DNA from: Picochlorum sp. 'celeri'
Lineage: Eukaryota > Chlorophyta > Trebouxiophyceae
Length of the DNA stretch: 64,000 nucleotides
Direction of reading: 5' to 3'
Assembly: GCA_010909725.1 (NCBI GenBank)
Contig: JAACMV010000004.1
Location: 682,001 to 746,000 of the forward strand
Position numbers and translations under genes: made by a program. How positions within the stretch are numbered: position 1 is the stretch's first letter; each line of letters opens with the position of its first letter. The notes below the pieces were generated by a model, which ran no database searches, was not told the DNA's origin, and worked only from the letters and a program-made list of their open reading frames with translations. This document shows, in pieces, positions 1 to 11,295 of the stretch.

Positions 1-2258
1 CCCCCTCGGTTGGCGCTACTGCAAGCGACACTGTCGCTTCTTCTTCAAAGTCAGGGGCATCTGCCAAGTCGAGGAGTACGCTAACATCTTCCAGCACTTG
101 CTCAGGAACTGTATTTGTAATGTGGAATTGGAATACATCATGAGACTCCAACACATGGTGGACAAAAAAGACATTGTATTCTGTTTCCTCCTCTGTAAGC
201 TGTGTAGGAGCGCACGTCTTAAACACAGGTCCAAGGGCAGCCACTTCTGGAACAGAAGCCATTTGCTCTGCATACTCTGCATATCGTTCCTCTGCAGTCG
301 CACCAGATGCCCCTTCAATAACAGCTGCTGCAAGTCCATGGGGCTTGTGAGCTGAGGGTGATGGTGGGGCCTTCTTTGTTACTGTGGACAAGTCGAAAGG
401 CTGAGTCATATCTCCGGATGCAAGATACTCCTCCAAACTAGAGATGACATTTTTGGCAGGGTACATCCATTCTGGTGCAATCAAGTTGCGAGCAGTCTCA
501 ACATCATTGGATGCTCCAAGCTGAGCCAAGTACAGTGTGGCGCGATCCCTGACTTCGTCATCCGAGTCATACAATGCTCTTTTCAGCAGAACAATGATAT
601 TCGGGCGCAAGTCATCGCACTCCAATGCAAACCTCGCAAGGGCAGAAACTGCAGCTGCTCTCACAGTAGCATTCTCTAAAATGACACGGTTGTAAATAAC
701 TCTAATATGCCGTGCAGGATCCTTTGTTTTGGGTCCTTCTTCACCAAGAAGATGCAGAATTTCCACACTCAAATAGGTGAATTCGCAATCCTCAATGAAT
801 TCTGAGAGTTGGCTCAATGCTACATCTTTTGATTCAGGTACATGCTGAATGATTGCCAAAATAGCGTCAACAATAGCTCGTTTATATGTAAATCCACCAT
901 CTTCTCTCAAACACATGGCCAAAAAGTTCAACATTCCTCTATGCTTTGCTGGGAATTTAATGCTCAGAGCTCGAATTGCTTCAACTACGGCAATCTTAAA
1001 CTCATCTGCCAATTCTCCAATGAAACCACCAATCTGCTTCATCAATCTGTCGATAGAACTCTCATTTCCAGTCTTCAACAAAGTGGTAATAGCCAACGTG
1101 GCGATTGACCTGTTGCTATCAGCAATCAAAGATTCCATTTCAATATTGCAATTTGCCACCAACGAGGGGTGATTCACAGCAATTTTATTCAGTGTTCTGA
1201 CAGCAGCAAATCGAGTCACCGGCTTGGAAGAAGATAAGAAGAGCTGAAGAACAGTGACTGCTGGACTCAATTCCTTGGCAGTGACATCCTTCATGCTTGC
1301 AATGGCGCGAGCAGCTTCAAAAATAACAAGTTCACTTCTGTGCCTCAGACAACTCTCCAAATAGTCGTAGAAAGGACGCACAGCTCCTCCAGCTCCCGGA
1401 GCAGTCTCAGCAATCACCTGTGCCACATATCTCACCAGCAAAAGCTGAGCGTATGGTGACCTCACATTACCTCGAGTCAACTGCGTCACAAGCTTGCTAA
1501 TCGCCAAACGATCTTTTGATCTCAGTGCGTGCTGGAGAGCGACAGCATGAAACTGCACCATTGGATGTCTTGACGTCAGTGCCTCCTGAACTTCACTGTT
1601 CCACCGCTTCACCACCTCTGGATTCTCAGATGCCAACTGCACAGCACCAGCAAGCACGGCAGCAGCCACAACAGGGCTCTTGTCCACAATTGCCTGCTTC
1701 AAATAACGCTCAATCTGCAACAGCATCTGACCATCAATGATCTTACACAACACTCTGATAGCATTCGCCCTGAACAAGTCGTGGGGATTATTCATATCCT
1801 TCATCAAACTACTTGTGATGATAATAACCTCCTCTGAAGAAGGAATAAACTCCTTGATACACAAATACACCATCCTTCTCAGATGAAAATCCTTGTGCTG
1901 AAACAACTTTGTAACACTAAAAAACACATCGGATGCTTCAGACTTTGTGAAAGATTCTCCCTGCGTGAGCAAGTAAAGCAACTTTGTAATCACTTGCTGA
2001 CATTTCCTCGGGTCCACGTGAGCTTCGTTAAACACGCGAGTTTCTTGCAACACAAGTCCCTTTTCAATCCCATAAAATGGAGAAAATTCAACTGCAATAC
2101 GCATGAGAAGAAACAAAACATTAGAAAAAAGCGTCTCTCTTCCTGATGAGGGATCAACAACAATCACCAAACGCCAACATACGTTCATCTTCGTATTCAT
2201 CATCTTTTTTCTCATCCCCTCGCAAGGGTTCCATATGATTCTGTGCAGTCGCAGCCAT
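1..2258 (-). CDS. COPG: Coatomer subunit gamma (gamma-COP), cut by left edge
   Basis: Gamma subunit of the COPI coat, which buds vesicles for Golgi-to-ER and intra-Golgi traffic at the cytosolic membrane face. Exon 1 is 2258-2183 and exon 2 is 2091-1, split by a 91-nt intron with a GTATGT donor. Joining them gives an acidic N terminus followed by the family's conserved start (KGLVLQETRVFNE). About 720 residues are visible. Adaptin/HEAT-type helical repeats run throughout, with hallmark stretches such as IADSNRSIATLAITTLLKTG, FIEDCEFTYLSVEILHLLG and DDEVRDRATLYLAQLG. The sequence leaves the window in the linker and early appendage region, so roughly the last 150 residues are missing. The alternative start at 2205 would read through the intron and lose the family N terminus, so I prefer 2258. 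Identification is very secure. Confidence 0.95.
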
Positions 2259-2610
2259 CGTGTCCGATTGTAGCGAGACTGACAAAAATCTTCACTGTCC
2301 GTCCAGGGATCACGGACAACCACGACGGTTCACGCTTCTCTCGGCAGCAAAAGACAACGTGAATAAATTCTTTATGGATGTGGGAGGCTCTGTAAAACTT
2401 TTTCAGTTGATTGCTCCTTGTCGCCCATGGACCGTTATCGACACGGACGAATGCCTCTCTCAATATGTATTGACGGTCAAAAGGGATGCGTGATGGGCTG
2501 GAGTCATGGGGACCAGCGGGCATCCAGTCTTGTCTTGATGGGCCACTTGGAGGAGATATGGCACTTGCAAAAATCAAGAAAATCCATGCAGAGTGAGAGT
2601 ATGATATGAA

Positions 2611-3861
2611 ATGAGGAGAATTATTGGGATGATGACGGAGATCCGATCGACATGGAGTCCTGTGAGGGTAGCAGCAGTAGCAGTACCCTGCAGAAAACCA
2701 TTCAACACATCTATGATGCATGGAAGCCGTATGACAGGGAGCTGTAATGATAGAATGCGGACCATATGTACAATTGGGGCTGGGATACAGAGGAGCATGC
2801 ACATTGTGAGGGCCTTGGGTGGGGAGCAGGAGAGACGGAAAAAAGTTGTTTTTCTGGGTACACCTGAGGTTGCTGCGGGGGTGTTGGAGGATTTGATTCA
2901 AGCTTCACGCACGGACTCGTTTGATATTGCTGCTGTGGTGACACAGCCTGGTCGACCGAAGGGTAGGAGGAATAAAGGTGTGCCTCAGCCATCTCCCGTG
3001 CAAGTATGTGCATTGGAGCATGGGATTCATGAGGATGCAATCTTCTGCCCTGTGAAAGCGTCAGAAAAGGAATTTATTTCTGCAATGAAGGATATTTCTC
3101 CCGATTTATGTGTCACGGCGGCGTATGGGAACTATCTTCCAACGTCATTTTTAGATATACCTGTTCATGGGACATTGAATATTCATCCGTCATTGTTGCC
3201 ATTGTACAGAGGGGCGGCTCCTGTACAGCGATCGCTCGAAGACGGTGTGACAACGACAGGTGTTAGCGTTTTATTTACGGTCAAAGCGATGGATGCAGGG
3301 CCTATACTTGCACAGAGGGAATACAGTGTTGCTGATGATGTACAAGCTCCAGAGTTGTTGGATACATTGTTTAGGATTGGAACGGAAACGCTCGTCGAAT
3401 GTTTGCCATCTGTATGGAGCGGAGATGCTGAAAGGTTGTGCGTGGCACAGGATGAGTCGAAAGCGACCCATGCAGCTAAATTAGAACGCAGTGAGGCACA
3501 GTTGGATTTTTCAGCATCGGCCCGGGTATGCCATAATAAAGTGAGAGGGTTTGCTGGTTGGCCAGGAACGCATCACCCTTTCAGGGTTGTAAAGATAGAT
3601 TCTGGAGTAGAAGATGTTGCGGATATAAAAGTGCTGAGAACCCGCGTTCGGGCAGAGCCTGTGGCAGAGGATATTCATCAACAACTTGAACAAGGCAAGG
3701 TAGTATTCAATGGGTCTGATGCCATGATGGTCATGTGTGGACAGGGAGAGATTTTGGAGATTTTAGAATTACAGAATCCTGGTAAAAAAGCAACGAACGC
3801 GCAGGCATTTCAAAATGGATTGGCTGGAAAAGCATTGTATGTCTCCAAAGGAATGAATTGA
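2611..3861 (+). CDS. FMT: Methionyl-tRNA formyltransferase, organellar
   Basis: Transfers a formyl group from 10-formyl-THF to initiator Met-tRNA for organelle translation. The 416-residue frame carries a 75-residue Arg/Ser-rich leader and then the formyltransferase fold, starting at KKVVFLGTPEVA near residue 77. The folate-binding signature IHPSLLPLYRGAAP lies near residue 191, and GVSV..MDAGPIL, which supplies the catalytic Asp, near 215-230. The C-terminal domain follows. Bacterial FMT is about 315 residues, so the extra N terminus is probably a mitochondrial and/or plastid presequence. Several in-frame ATGs (2635, 2716, 2749) lie inside the leader; 2611 is the longest choice and the exact start is uncertain. 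No intron is needed. The gene is divergent from the gamma-COP gene. Confidence 0.93.
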   Translation: MRRIIGMMTEIRSTWSPVRVAAVAVPCRKPFNTSMMHGSRMTGSCNDRMRTICTIGAGIQRSMHIVRALGGEQERRKKVVFLGTPEVAAGVLEDLIQASRTDSFDIAAVVTQPGRPKGRRNKGVPQPSPVQVCALEHGIHEDAIFCPVKASEKEFISAMKDISPDLCVTAAYGNYLPTSFLDIPVHGTLNIHPSLLPLYRGAAPVQRSLEDGVTTTGVSVLFTVKAMDAGPILAQREYSVADDVQAPELLDTLFRIGTETLVECLPSVWSGDAERLCVAQDESKATHAAKLERSEAQLDFSASARVCHNKVRGFAGWPGTHHPFRVVKIDSGVEDVADIKVLRTRVRAEPVAEDIHQQLEQGKVVFNGSDAMMVMCGQGEILEILELQNPGKKATNAQAFQNGLAGKALYVSKGMN

Positions 3862-3912
3862 AAATACATGTAGTTGTGATATTTCCATGGTATTCATCGT
3901 CTACCTGTGTAA

Positions 3913-5052
3913 CTACATTTCAACATCAACAAGCCTGGAAATCTCTTCTTCCATGGCAGAAAATTGCTTTTCAATCTCATCATAGTCAGATGAGATGCAC
4001 TCGGAGACCTCGTAGTCTGTCTCAGAGCATGAAGATGGTATCTCGTCAAAGAAAAAGAGATCACAGACATCTTCTTGGCCGTCAGATGAAGCAAACATGT
4101 ATGCGTATGAATCAAAGATTCCCATCCTTTTCAAAACATTTTCCAAACAGTTATTTTGAGAGACAGGAACTCTTCCTGCTGCTGAGAAAGCATCATTACT
4201 TTCCTCATCTGAAGACATTTCATTTCCAATTTCCTCAACTGTGCAGGTTGTGTTTGGTACAACATCATATTGGTCTGATCTCCTTGGCTTTCTCTGTGGC
4301 AATGTAGGCTTGAATCCTTTCTTTGGTGATGGCTCGTAATTGGCTTTGTGATGCATACACAGAAGCGCACATGGTTTTTCAATTGAAGGAAGAGCAGGCT
4401 GTTTGACCTTGGTGGATACTGTTACCAAAGCCATCTCATTGTTTTTTTCCACAGCTTTTTGCTTGGCTTCAGCCCTGCGTTTCATCAGAGATTTTGGTAC
4501 CCAAGCCTTTTTCTGACCTTCAAAACGTACTCGTACAGTGCGTGAAGGCGTATCTGGTTTCTTCAAGCAGGATTTTGTAGGCTCCTTCAGGAAAGCCTTT
4601 TTGGCGATGCTGACATAGTCAAAGTACGCGCATTCGTCATCACTTGTACTCAAATCCGTGTACATATCATTTGATGCCAGTTTCTCACCGGCTCTGAGCT
4701 TTTTGAGAGGTGGGTCACTCGGTCCTCCACGAGACATTCGCCTGGAACGAATCGAGGAAACCAAATTTCGAATGCGTCGACCTGGGCGCACATGGCGAAC
4801 TGCAAAAATTATTTTAAATCATTTAATACGACTGGAATGCATCGATGATGGAAATATTTGCCGGAACACCCGCATTGTTCTGCCCCGTTGTTGCCACCCA
4901 ACTGTGAACCACCCCCAACGGAAAACAGATCCAATGCGAACAATTATAGTCTCCCAACCCCTCAAATAATTATTAATATTTAAAATAGTGCGAATGGACC
5001 ACATACCTGCACCAATGATGGCTGCAGCGAGTAGAATGTTTTTTCCGTTCAT
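3913..5052 (-). CDS. Unknown acidic protein with short N-terminal hydrophobic segment
   Basis: I do not recognise this protein. Exon 1 is 5052-5007 and exon 2 is 4799-3913, separated by a 207-nt intron (GTATGT donor, TTTTGCAG acceptor). Together they encode about 310 residues. The N terminus (MNGKNILLAAAIIGAV) is a short hydrophobic stretch followed at once by an Arg-rich segment (RPGRRIRNLVSSIRSRR), which could be a membrane anchor or an organelle leader. The middle is basic. The C-terminal third is strongly acidic with Ser/Asp/Glu clusters and ends in a short Glu-rich helix. There are no catalytic motifs. The frame without the spliced exon would begin at 4791, but the splice sites and phase fit well, so I prefer the spliced start. 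Confidence 0.6.
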
Positions 5053-5254
5053 GGCGGTCGTACAAGGAGCAAGTGTCAAGTAACGTCGCTTCAAAGCACA
5101 AATTGTGTGTAATAAGTGTAAAGATTAATATTTTTGTATAATATGATAATACAGTACGCATTAGGCTCAATGTGCCAACGTTTTGGGCATGGGCCATCTG
5201 TGAGAAAATTTGAATTCGTGAAAAAAGGCGCGAAACCCTTACATCGCGCCCACA

Positions 5255-7123
5255 TTAACTCTTGTGCCCCTGCAACCATTCCAACAATACGGCGCTTGGG
5301 ATCACTATTCTCCCTTCTTTTCGTAAAATAGGTTGTAATTCTTCTGCTTCATCCTCCGTGTCATCCAGATTGAAACGGAGAAGATCAACAAGCATGCTCC
5401 TGACAACAGATCCAAGCACAGGTTTGTTGTCCTCAGAATGCCCACCTCTGCCAACAATTATTGTCAGTGGGCCCGGTGCTTTGTTCCTTTGTCGATACTC
5501 TGTGACAATCATACCAAGGACGCATAGCACAGCTGCTCGAGCTTCATAGCGAGATGTTCCGTGGAGGTCAATCGTAGAAAGAGAGGATATTCGACACAAC
5601 TGGGCAACTTCCTGTTGCAGGTGCGCATCACCGGAAGAAAATGCTGTTTCAGCAGCAGCTGAAATCAATTTCTGGAATTCAATATTGTTTGGAGCAAACT
5701 TCGCTTTTCTCATAGCGGTATAGATCTGCAATGCCTCTGGCACGTGACCCCTTTCTCGAAGCTCTTTTGCCAAAGTTCTGTATGTTGCTCCAGTGGGCTT
5801 TAACGTAGCTGGTCCCCATATCATCTTCCTGAACAACGACATCGCTTCATCCACCATACCACCTCTAATATACGCCTTCATGAGGCTCGTGCTAATGATG
5901 ACATTCGGCCTAATATTGTCGAGAACCATGGATTTATGAAGCCATGATGCTATTTGTCCCTGCTCTGCATCAGCAGATATCTCAAAAAGTTGCCCATAGG
6001 TAAACTGATCCAAGCATACATTTTTCACTTTCATCTCGGAAAATATGTTTATGGCGTTAATGAGGTCGATTGGCCGAGCCCGTTTGCCAGGTTGGGCTCT
6101 ACATGCACTCAGTGCAAGATTGTATGCCTTGACACTGGGGACCAATCCATGTTCCTTCATTTCATCCAACAGCTCCAACGATCGCTCTCCATGAGAAGCT
6201 TGATTGCATGATATCATCATAGATTCGTATAATGGTAGTGGCATGGGCTCATTCCCTCTGGCCCTCTTGATATCTCTCCAAATCATCAATGCTGTATCAT
6301 GCTGACATGCACTGCCACAGGCCACCAAAAGATTGCTCAGCACCTCATCTGTTGGTGTAAATCCATTGATATCCATCAAATCCATCACATAGAGAACCCC
6401 ATCAAAATTGTTACCATACGAAAATATCTTAATCAGTGTGGAATATGATATCCCATCTGGCTGCTGCCTCTGTTCACTCATCCAAGACAGCACCATTTTT
6501 GCACGCCGCGTGTCTCCTTCCTTCATACAAGATTTCAAAAGCACGTTGAAAGATCCTGTGTCTAACACCGCCCCTTCTTGCATAAACTGCCTAAAACGAA
6601 CAAACAATCTTTGCGTATCCGAATGCAGTGCATGCAAAAATTGATTCGTATATATCACATCTTTCTCTCCCCCAAACCACCTCCCAGTGGAACGTGCAAA
6701 CTTGAAGCATCTTGATACAGAGTTCAATCGCCCCAATCTACCATACGCAGCAATCAAAGCAAACCACAGGTCCACCCCAGAGCCCCTGTCACATCCAAGC
6801 ACATCCATCTTTCGAGCCAATGATTCCACTCCTCGAACACCCTTGACACTTCTTTTGGACACAAACTCATCCAAAGCTATCCGCAAATCCCCTGCATCAT
6901 GAATCAAATCCCCCAACTGTGCTAGAGCTTGTTCACTCTTCTTGGACCGGACTGTTTCCCGAATCCTACTACTAGGGTCAGATGGGAATATAGAATCATC
7001 TAGTACTGCACTATATCGTTCTAGACGAGAATGTGTCACCCCTGCAAACGTGCGTGCGAATTTGCTAGTCAATACACAAAGTACCCATATCTCCCATAAA
7101 AGCGCAAATGCATCATGGATCAT
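5255..7123 (-). CDS. PPR protein with C-terminal Smr domain
   Basis: An intronless 622-residue protein. Residues about 130-500 hold some nine pentatricopeptide repeats, for example the SYSTLIKIFSYGNNFDGVLYVM and YNLALSACRA segments. An Smr domain begins with DLHGTSRYEARAAV near residue 518 and contains TIIVGRGGHSED. PPR proteins bind organellar RNA; PPR-SMR proteins in plants (GUN1, SVR7, pTAC2 group) act in plastid gene expression and signalling, and the Smr domain may act as a nuclease. The first 30 residues are hydrophobic with TSKFARTFAGVTHSR, which could be a targeting sequence. Chloroplast or mitochondrial location is inferred, not shown, and which PPR-SMR orthologue this is cannot be settled by eye. 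Confidence 0.88.
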   Translation of the reverse strand: MIHDAFALLWEIWVLCVLTSKFARTFAGVTHSRLERYSAVLDDSIFPSDPSSRIRETVRSKKSEQALAQLGDLIHDAGDLRIALDEFVSKRSVKGVRGVESLARKMDVLGCDRGSGVDLWFALIAAYGRLGRLNSVSRCFKFARSTGRWFGGEKDVIYTNQFLHALHSDTQRLFVRFRQFMQEGAVLDTGSFNVLLKSCMKEGDTRRAKMVLSWMSEQRQQPDGISYSTLIKIFSYGNNFDGVLYVMDLMDINGFTPTDEVLSNLLVACGSACQHDTALMIWRDIKRARGNEPMPLPLYESMMISCNQASHGERSLELLDEMKEHGLVPSVKAYNLALSACRAQPGKRARPIDLINAINIFSEMKVKNVCLDQFTYGQLFEISADAEQGQIASWLHKSMVLDNIRPNVIISTSLMKAYIRGGMVDEAMSLFRKMIWGPATLKPTGATYRTLAKELRERGHVPEALQIYTAMRKAKFAPNNIEFQKLISAAAETAFSSGDAHLQQEVAQLCRISSLSTIDLHGTSRYEARAAVLCVLGMIVTEYRQRNKAPGPLTIIVGRGGHSEDNKPVLGSVVRSMLVDLLRFNLDDTEDEAEELQPILRKEGRIVIPSAVLLEWLQGHKS

Positions 7124-7590
7124 ACGTACATGTACCTATAGTATGGTTTATTCCACTCGGATAATGGTGCTGGGCCATACACTGACGAGTCGAACGGAAA
7201 CCACATGTCCGTGCGGCATGTCTTGGCCTCGCAGCAATAAAACTCATTCCACGTTCATTACCATTGCCCTACTAGTATCAAAAATAGTATTATTTAAAGA
7301 ATTGATGAATATTAATGATAACGGAGGTACTTGTTCCTCGTGAATCATGTGCTTTTCAATGACACAGCATGCTGCTACAGAGACAATGATAACAAGCTTC
7401 AAAACTAGCAAGCGCTTGCTCGATGTAGATCGATTGATTCTCCTTGCGTCCCACCGTATTACATGAAAGGCGTTGTCTATATGATGAGCAAACGAGCAAA
7501 ATTGCATACAAAGGGTGAAGTGGAAAAAAACACTAATGCTCTTGAGAAGAAACGAAATGGGGGAAAAAAGCGCTAACGACAAAAATGGTA
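7124..7590. other. Intergenic, no convincing gene
   Basis: This lies downstream of the MFS gene and upstream of the PPR-SMR gene, both on the minus strand, so it should hold the MFS 3' end and the PPR-SMR promoter. A 116-codon open frame on the minus strand (7594-7244) overlaps the MFS stop; its composition gives no sign of a real protein. I see no RNA gene or repeat. Confidence 0.5.
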
Positions 7591-9380
7591 TCATGATGAT
7601 GGTATGCTATCAGCATCATCAACATCTCTTTCAAACACTCGTAATGCCCCGTACCCAGCTCTGTACTGTTTGAATGTCTTTTTCAGCAGCCAAAACGATA
7701 GCAATGTAGACACCGAGCCGAGCAGGGACACAATCAAAAATGCACTCCTGAAACAATCACTCCCGATACATGTATTACCTGGATCCCCGTGCCGTTTGCC
7801 AACAGCATCATAGGTCCCACCAACCAAGTACGCGCCAAGAAGATACCCCGCAATAGCTGGAGCCATCTGCAGAATAGTATAAATAGAGGCAAAATTCTCC
7901 AGGCCAAAGAGTTCTGATGCCAAACTAGGAAGCAAACTCCAATGCCCACCAAACCACAACCCAGCAAGCAATGACAATGGATACAACAACAAAGGATTGG
8001 CAAACGCTGTCGCAGCATACGTCAAGCACCCACAACCTGCAGCAAACACCAAGAAGAATGGCCTTGGGAGACCATGCTTGTGTAGCATTTGCTCTGGAAT
8101 AGCACCAAAGAGCAACCTCCCAGCACAACTTGCCACGCCAAAAAACGTCACAAGGATACTTTTCATTGCCGATGATCCACCTAATGATGTCACAAGCTGT
8201 GAAGAGTTATTCAAAAAGGCAAGACCACTACCAATTCCTATGCCGCATACAAATGCCATGATCCAAAAATCAGTGTTCACAAAACACTCTGCTATAGAAA
8301 GTGATGGAAAGATGTGCTCCATACTCTTGTCACGAGTAATCAATGGTGAATCGTCATCCATCACATCCGTCCCATCGACACTCACATCACAATCATGAGC
8401 ACCCCCCTGCGTGTGATGAGGAAGCCTCGTCTCAGACGACAAGAGGTATTCTTCCCCCTCCTCCTCCTCGTCATAAAACAGGGAAGCCTTTTCCGCATAT
8501 AGACCCCCAGAATCGTATGAAATAGCTACTACGGGGATCACCAACATGATTGCCCCGATCGCAAACCACACCTTCATGTGATGACTCACATCTGTCAACC
8601 CAGACACGAGTGCAGTAATCATCAAATACACAGACAACGCTGCTATGATGCGAAGTGCCACATAAAACCTCTGATCCGTCGTAAACCTCTTGTGTATTTC
8701 AGAGCTCTGCACATAGTGAACATAATTCACCAAGGGAAGCAGCACAAGCGCCACCATGGATGGAGCCCATGCCAAAAACAACAGAAATGGCCCTGCATGC
8801 CCTCCAAAGAACCCTTCAAAAGCCTCCGTATACAGAGACGACGACAATCCTATACAAGATTTTATAATACCCACGACAATCCCTCGTGACGCAGGGAAAT
8901 TCCTCAGATTTGTTGCCAATGGAGACGTATCATACCACGTTCCACCATTCCCCGCCACCATGGCCAGAAGAATCATCTGCCACAGCGCCACCTCAATTCT
9001 CTTGGTCACAGCAGCCCACAGCATCGAAAACCCCACACAATTTGTCAGAGCTCCAATCAGCAAGGACAGCCGAGGACCCACATGATGCCGATGCTCCAAA
9101 GAATCATACAAAATACCAGATATAAAACTCGAATACGCCCCTAAATTGTGCGCCGCAGCAACCAGTCCAAGAGACCCCTGACTCAAGTTATAATTCGCCT
9201 TGAGCAATGGACTCCATAGACCAAAGCAATAGCCAACACCGCCTGCGCACAACAACCACCTCTCGAAACGCCAGCACACCAAATCATCCTCAAAAACTCG
9301 CACGTACCAGACAGAGCGATGGGCAATGACGCCGCAAACGTCACAAATTTATTAACTTTCGGTAGGTAATACCTAGGCAT
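7591..9380 (-). CDS. Major facilitator superfamily transporter, nodulin-like type
   Basis: Exon 1 is 9380-9308 and exon 2 is 9242-7591; the 65-nt intron has a GTACGT donor. The join gives a 574-residue multi-pass membrane protein. Exon 2 alone has no ATG near its start, and splicing completes the first helix (VTFAASLPIALSGGVGYCFG). About 12 membrane segments appear in two blocks, separated by an acidic cytosolic loop around residues 265-330 (DEEEEGEEY). The pattern (YCFGLWSPLLK, then ISGILYD, GNGGTWYDTS and the FGLENFASIYT loop) resembles the nodulin-like/monocarboxylate group of MFS proteins in plants and protists. Substrate is unknown. Confidence 0.85.
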
Positions 9381-10038
9381 TATCCTACGACTCTATCAGT
9401 GTATCTTTTCCGTTTCTTTTAATTCCATTCCATCCAAACAATGTGGCAGTTCGGGCAAGAAAGCGAAACCTCTAGGGAACTGATTTGCCTTCTTCTTCTT
9501 TTTTTTCTGATTAGATACGATACTGTTGAATACCTAACATCCTCCTACTGTAGAATAAAATTGGTCACACCGAAGCAGTATCGGCACGATACAACGTGGC
9601 ACCCATGCGGAGATTTGGGGCTCTTGGCCATGCGTCGATCGATCTCCCATTCAAGCCTCGGTGTGATGGGACACTCTCACTCGATACATGCATCCATGCT
9701 CTAGCACCCACCTCTCCCATCAAAGGACTGGCTGCACCGAACAAAGCCAATGAGAGAGCGTAGCATATAGACCATCATCACCCATTGTGTGGGACATGTA
9801 GATGCGATACCCCAATCTGGCCCAATTAGTATCTAATATATTTAAAATGCAGGCTAGTTGTGGTACGTGACAATGTGTGTGGTGGGGAATCCTTGAGTGG
9901 TTGAGTGGCTCGGTCCACTCGGTCGATCGTTTCAAGAAATGCGTATTCTCTCAGCAACTACTTGGTGTATCAGTACCGATTTAACGATATACACATGTTA
10001 CAGGTGTAATTAGACGAGAAGGAGTAGCAGGGAGGGGA
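9381..10038. promoter_or_regulatory. Divergent intergenic region, MFS gene and one-helix protein
   Basis: A 658-bp spacer between two divergently transcribed starts, so it should carry both promoters. I looked for tRNA boxes, U-snRNA signatures and conserved open frames and found none that hold up. It contains a pyrimidine tract near 9490-9508 and AT-rich TATA-like stretches near 9836-9846 and 9980-9995. Confidence 0.4.
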
Positions 10039-10413
10039 ATGGATCTGAGGAGAGGTCCATCCCACGCCTGTGTGGTCGTGGGTGCACGTGGGCGTGTCCT
10101 GGTGTCTCCGTGCCATGCCAGCAGTAGTAGCGATAGTGCACCGCGTGCAGACTCTTCTCCTTCTTCTGTGACAGTGGAGTATCAGCGACAGCAGGCTAAG
10201 GCGATGCAGGCGTACCTGAGGGAGAAGTCTTTGGAGAAGACAATTGCTGATGCGCAGGTGTTTGGGTGGACCAGAAAGAATGAGATTAATAACGGGAGGT
10301 GGGTGATGATGGGCCTTGCCGTGGGGTTGTTGACAGAGTACGCAACTGGTGTGGATTTTATTGATCAGTTCAAGTTGATGGTGTCATACTTGGGTATTAT
10401 TGATGTGGAGTAG
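10039..10413 (+). CDS. One-helix LHC-family protein (HLIP/OHP type), plastid
   Basis: A 124-residue protein. The first ~45 residues form a Ser/Arg/Ala-rich transit peptide. A short helical linker follows, then one membrane helix with the chlorophyll-binding LHC motif: FGWTRKNEINNGRWVMMGL around residues 80-98, in which Glu and Arg form the salt bridge and Glu/Asn ligate pigment. In cyanobacteria (HLIPs) and plants (OHP1/OHP2) such proteins bind chlorophyll and carotenoid, protect photosystems and help assemble the PSII reaction centre. The plain transit peptide with no signal sequence in front argues for a primary plastid. The charged linker before the helix is closer to OHP2/HLIP than to full ELIPs. 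Light regulation is likely but not visible here. Confidence 0.9.
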   Translation: MDLRRGPSHACVVVGARGRVLVSPCHASSSSDSAPRADSSPSSVTVEYQRQQAKAMQAYLREKSLEKTIADAQVFGWTRKNEINNGRWVMMGLAVGLLTEYATGVDFIDQFKLMVSYLGIIDVE

Positions 10414-10505
10414 TAGTTTCTGTTTGGGAGACGAGCGTAACATGAATATCAGTAGGTATAGCAATGGTGATAGAACTGTAAGATACATGCATAATGTATT
10501 TATTA

Positions 10506-10937
10506 TTATTCATGGTCATGGCAGTGATGACAATGGTCATTGTCACCCTCAGAGTCTGTGTCACTCCAGTCTCCAAACTGCCTTGGTTTGTGGTATATAC
10601 AGCATTTTTTCGATTTCTTCTTCCCCATGTGCTCATTATCTATCGTGTCGTCTGTCCATCGCACAGCCTGCGGACGATGAGGATGGACCATCCGAAGTGT
10701 GACTGTGGATTGATGAGAACTGCCCTCTTCTTGAGGCTGTCCTCCTTGTTCTTCTTCTTCTTCTTCTACTCTACCACCACGGCCCACTCGGTCGTCTATT
10801 TGGGCCGTGCGACCTCTTCCTTCTTCTTCTTCTTCTTCCTCTTGGCATACAACCACCGTAGAAGATAGCGCTGTTCTACCGTGTGTACCGTTTCCACCAC
10901 CTCTACCAACAAGGTGAAGCTCTCCTCCCCTAGGCAT
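10506..10937 (-). CDS. PPP1R11: Protein phosphatase 1 inhibitor-3 (PPP1R11/YPI1 family)
   Basis: A 143-residue protein with the family core [20 protein letters not shown] followed by [14 protein letters not shown] and an acidic DTDSEGD stretch, ending in a Cys/His-rich tail (HCHHCHDHE). In yeast and animals this intrinsically disordered protein binds PP1 through an RVxF-like segment (here AVRW) and the Cys region, and works with Sds22. The N-terminal half is low complexity: Gly-rich, with two Glu runs coded by GAA/GAG repeats (see the repeat entry). It is intronless, and its stop lies about 90 bp from the stop of the convergent one-helix gene. Confidence 0.93.
   Translation of the reverse strand: MPRGGELHLVGRGGGNGTHGRTALSSTVVVCQEEEEEEEGRGRTAQIDDRVGRGGRVEEEEEEQGGQPQEEGSSHQSTVTLRMVHPHRPQAVRWTDDTIDNEHMGKKKSKKCCIYHKPRQFGDWSDTDSEGDNDHCHHCHDHE
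10749..10842. repeat. Two TTC/GAA trinucleotide runs inside the PP1 inhibitor gene
   Basis: Runs of TTC (GAA on the coding strand) at about 10749-10767 and 10819-10842 encode two poly-Glu stretches. They are probably length-variable. Confidence 0.8.
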
Positions 10938-11295
10938 TATCTTCTTCTCGTTGCTCTCTCTATGCGTGTCCCATTCACCATGACTGATACTATAAATGTA
11001 TAACGAATAAAGGATGAGTAGTACAACTTTGCACCATGCGTTATCACATGAATTGGAATGCTTTTTTTATTCTAAATGTCGGAATTTTCCCTTCATTCAG
11101 TCTAGCCGTATTCGCCATGATATACGTATTCAATATTATTATTGAAATAACAATAATTATGATGCTGACTGTCAGGACGAGAGAGAGAGAGAGAGGAAGG
11201 CAGGAGTAAACTTGACAGTCGAGATCGTTCGACGTTCATTAATTTGAATTCTTTTGCCTGTGAGGCTGACAACAGCGAATATCAACCCACTACAT
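10938..11295. promoter_or_regulatory. Divergent promoter region with GA run
   Basis: 358 bp between the divergent starts of the PP1 inhibitor and VPS53 genes. A clean GA dinucleotide run lies at about 11178-11196, 100 bp before the VPS53 ATG. An AT-rich palindromic stretch (ATATTATTATTGAAATAACAA) lies near 11133-11153. No gene is seen. Confidence 0.5.

Noticed and set aside
2212..2901. 229-codon minus-strand frame across the FMT 5' region
   Set aside because: It overlaps gamma-COP exon 1 and FMT in other frames, is His/Ser/Pro-rich and matches nothing.
7040..7123. PPR-SMR leader read as a bipartite (secondary plastid) target signal ending before Phe
   Set aside because: The other plastid proteins here have simple transit peptides, so one hydrophobic leader is not enough.
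7244..7594. 116-codon minus-strand frame downstream of the MFS gene
   Set aside because: It overlaps the MFS stop by 4 bp, has a low-complexity hydrophobic start and no family features.
9800..9860. Short resemblance to U2 snRNA (TAGTATCTAATATATTTAAAAT)
   Set aside because: The matching words are in the wrong spacing, and the U2 5' end and Sm-site context are absent.
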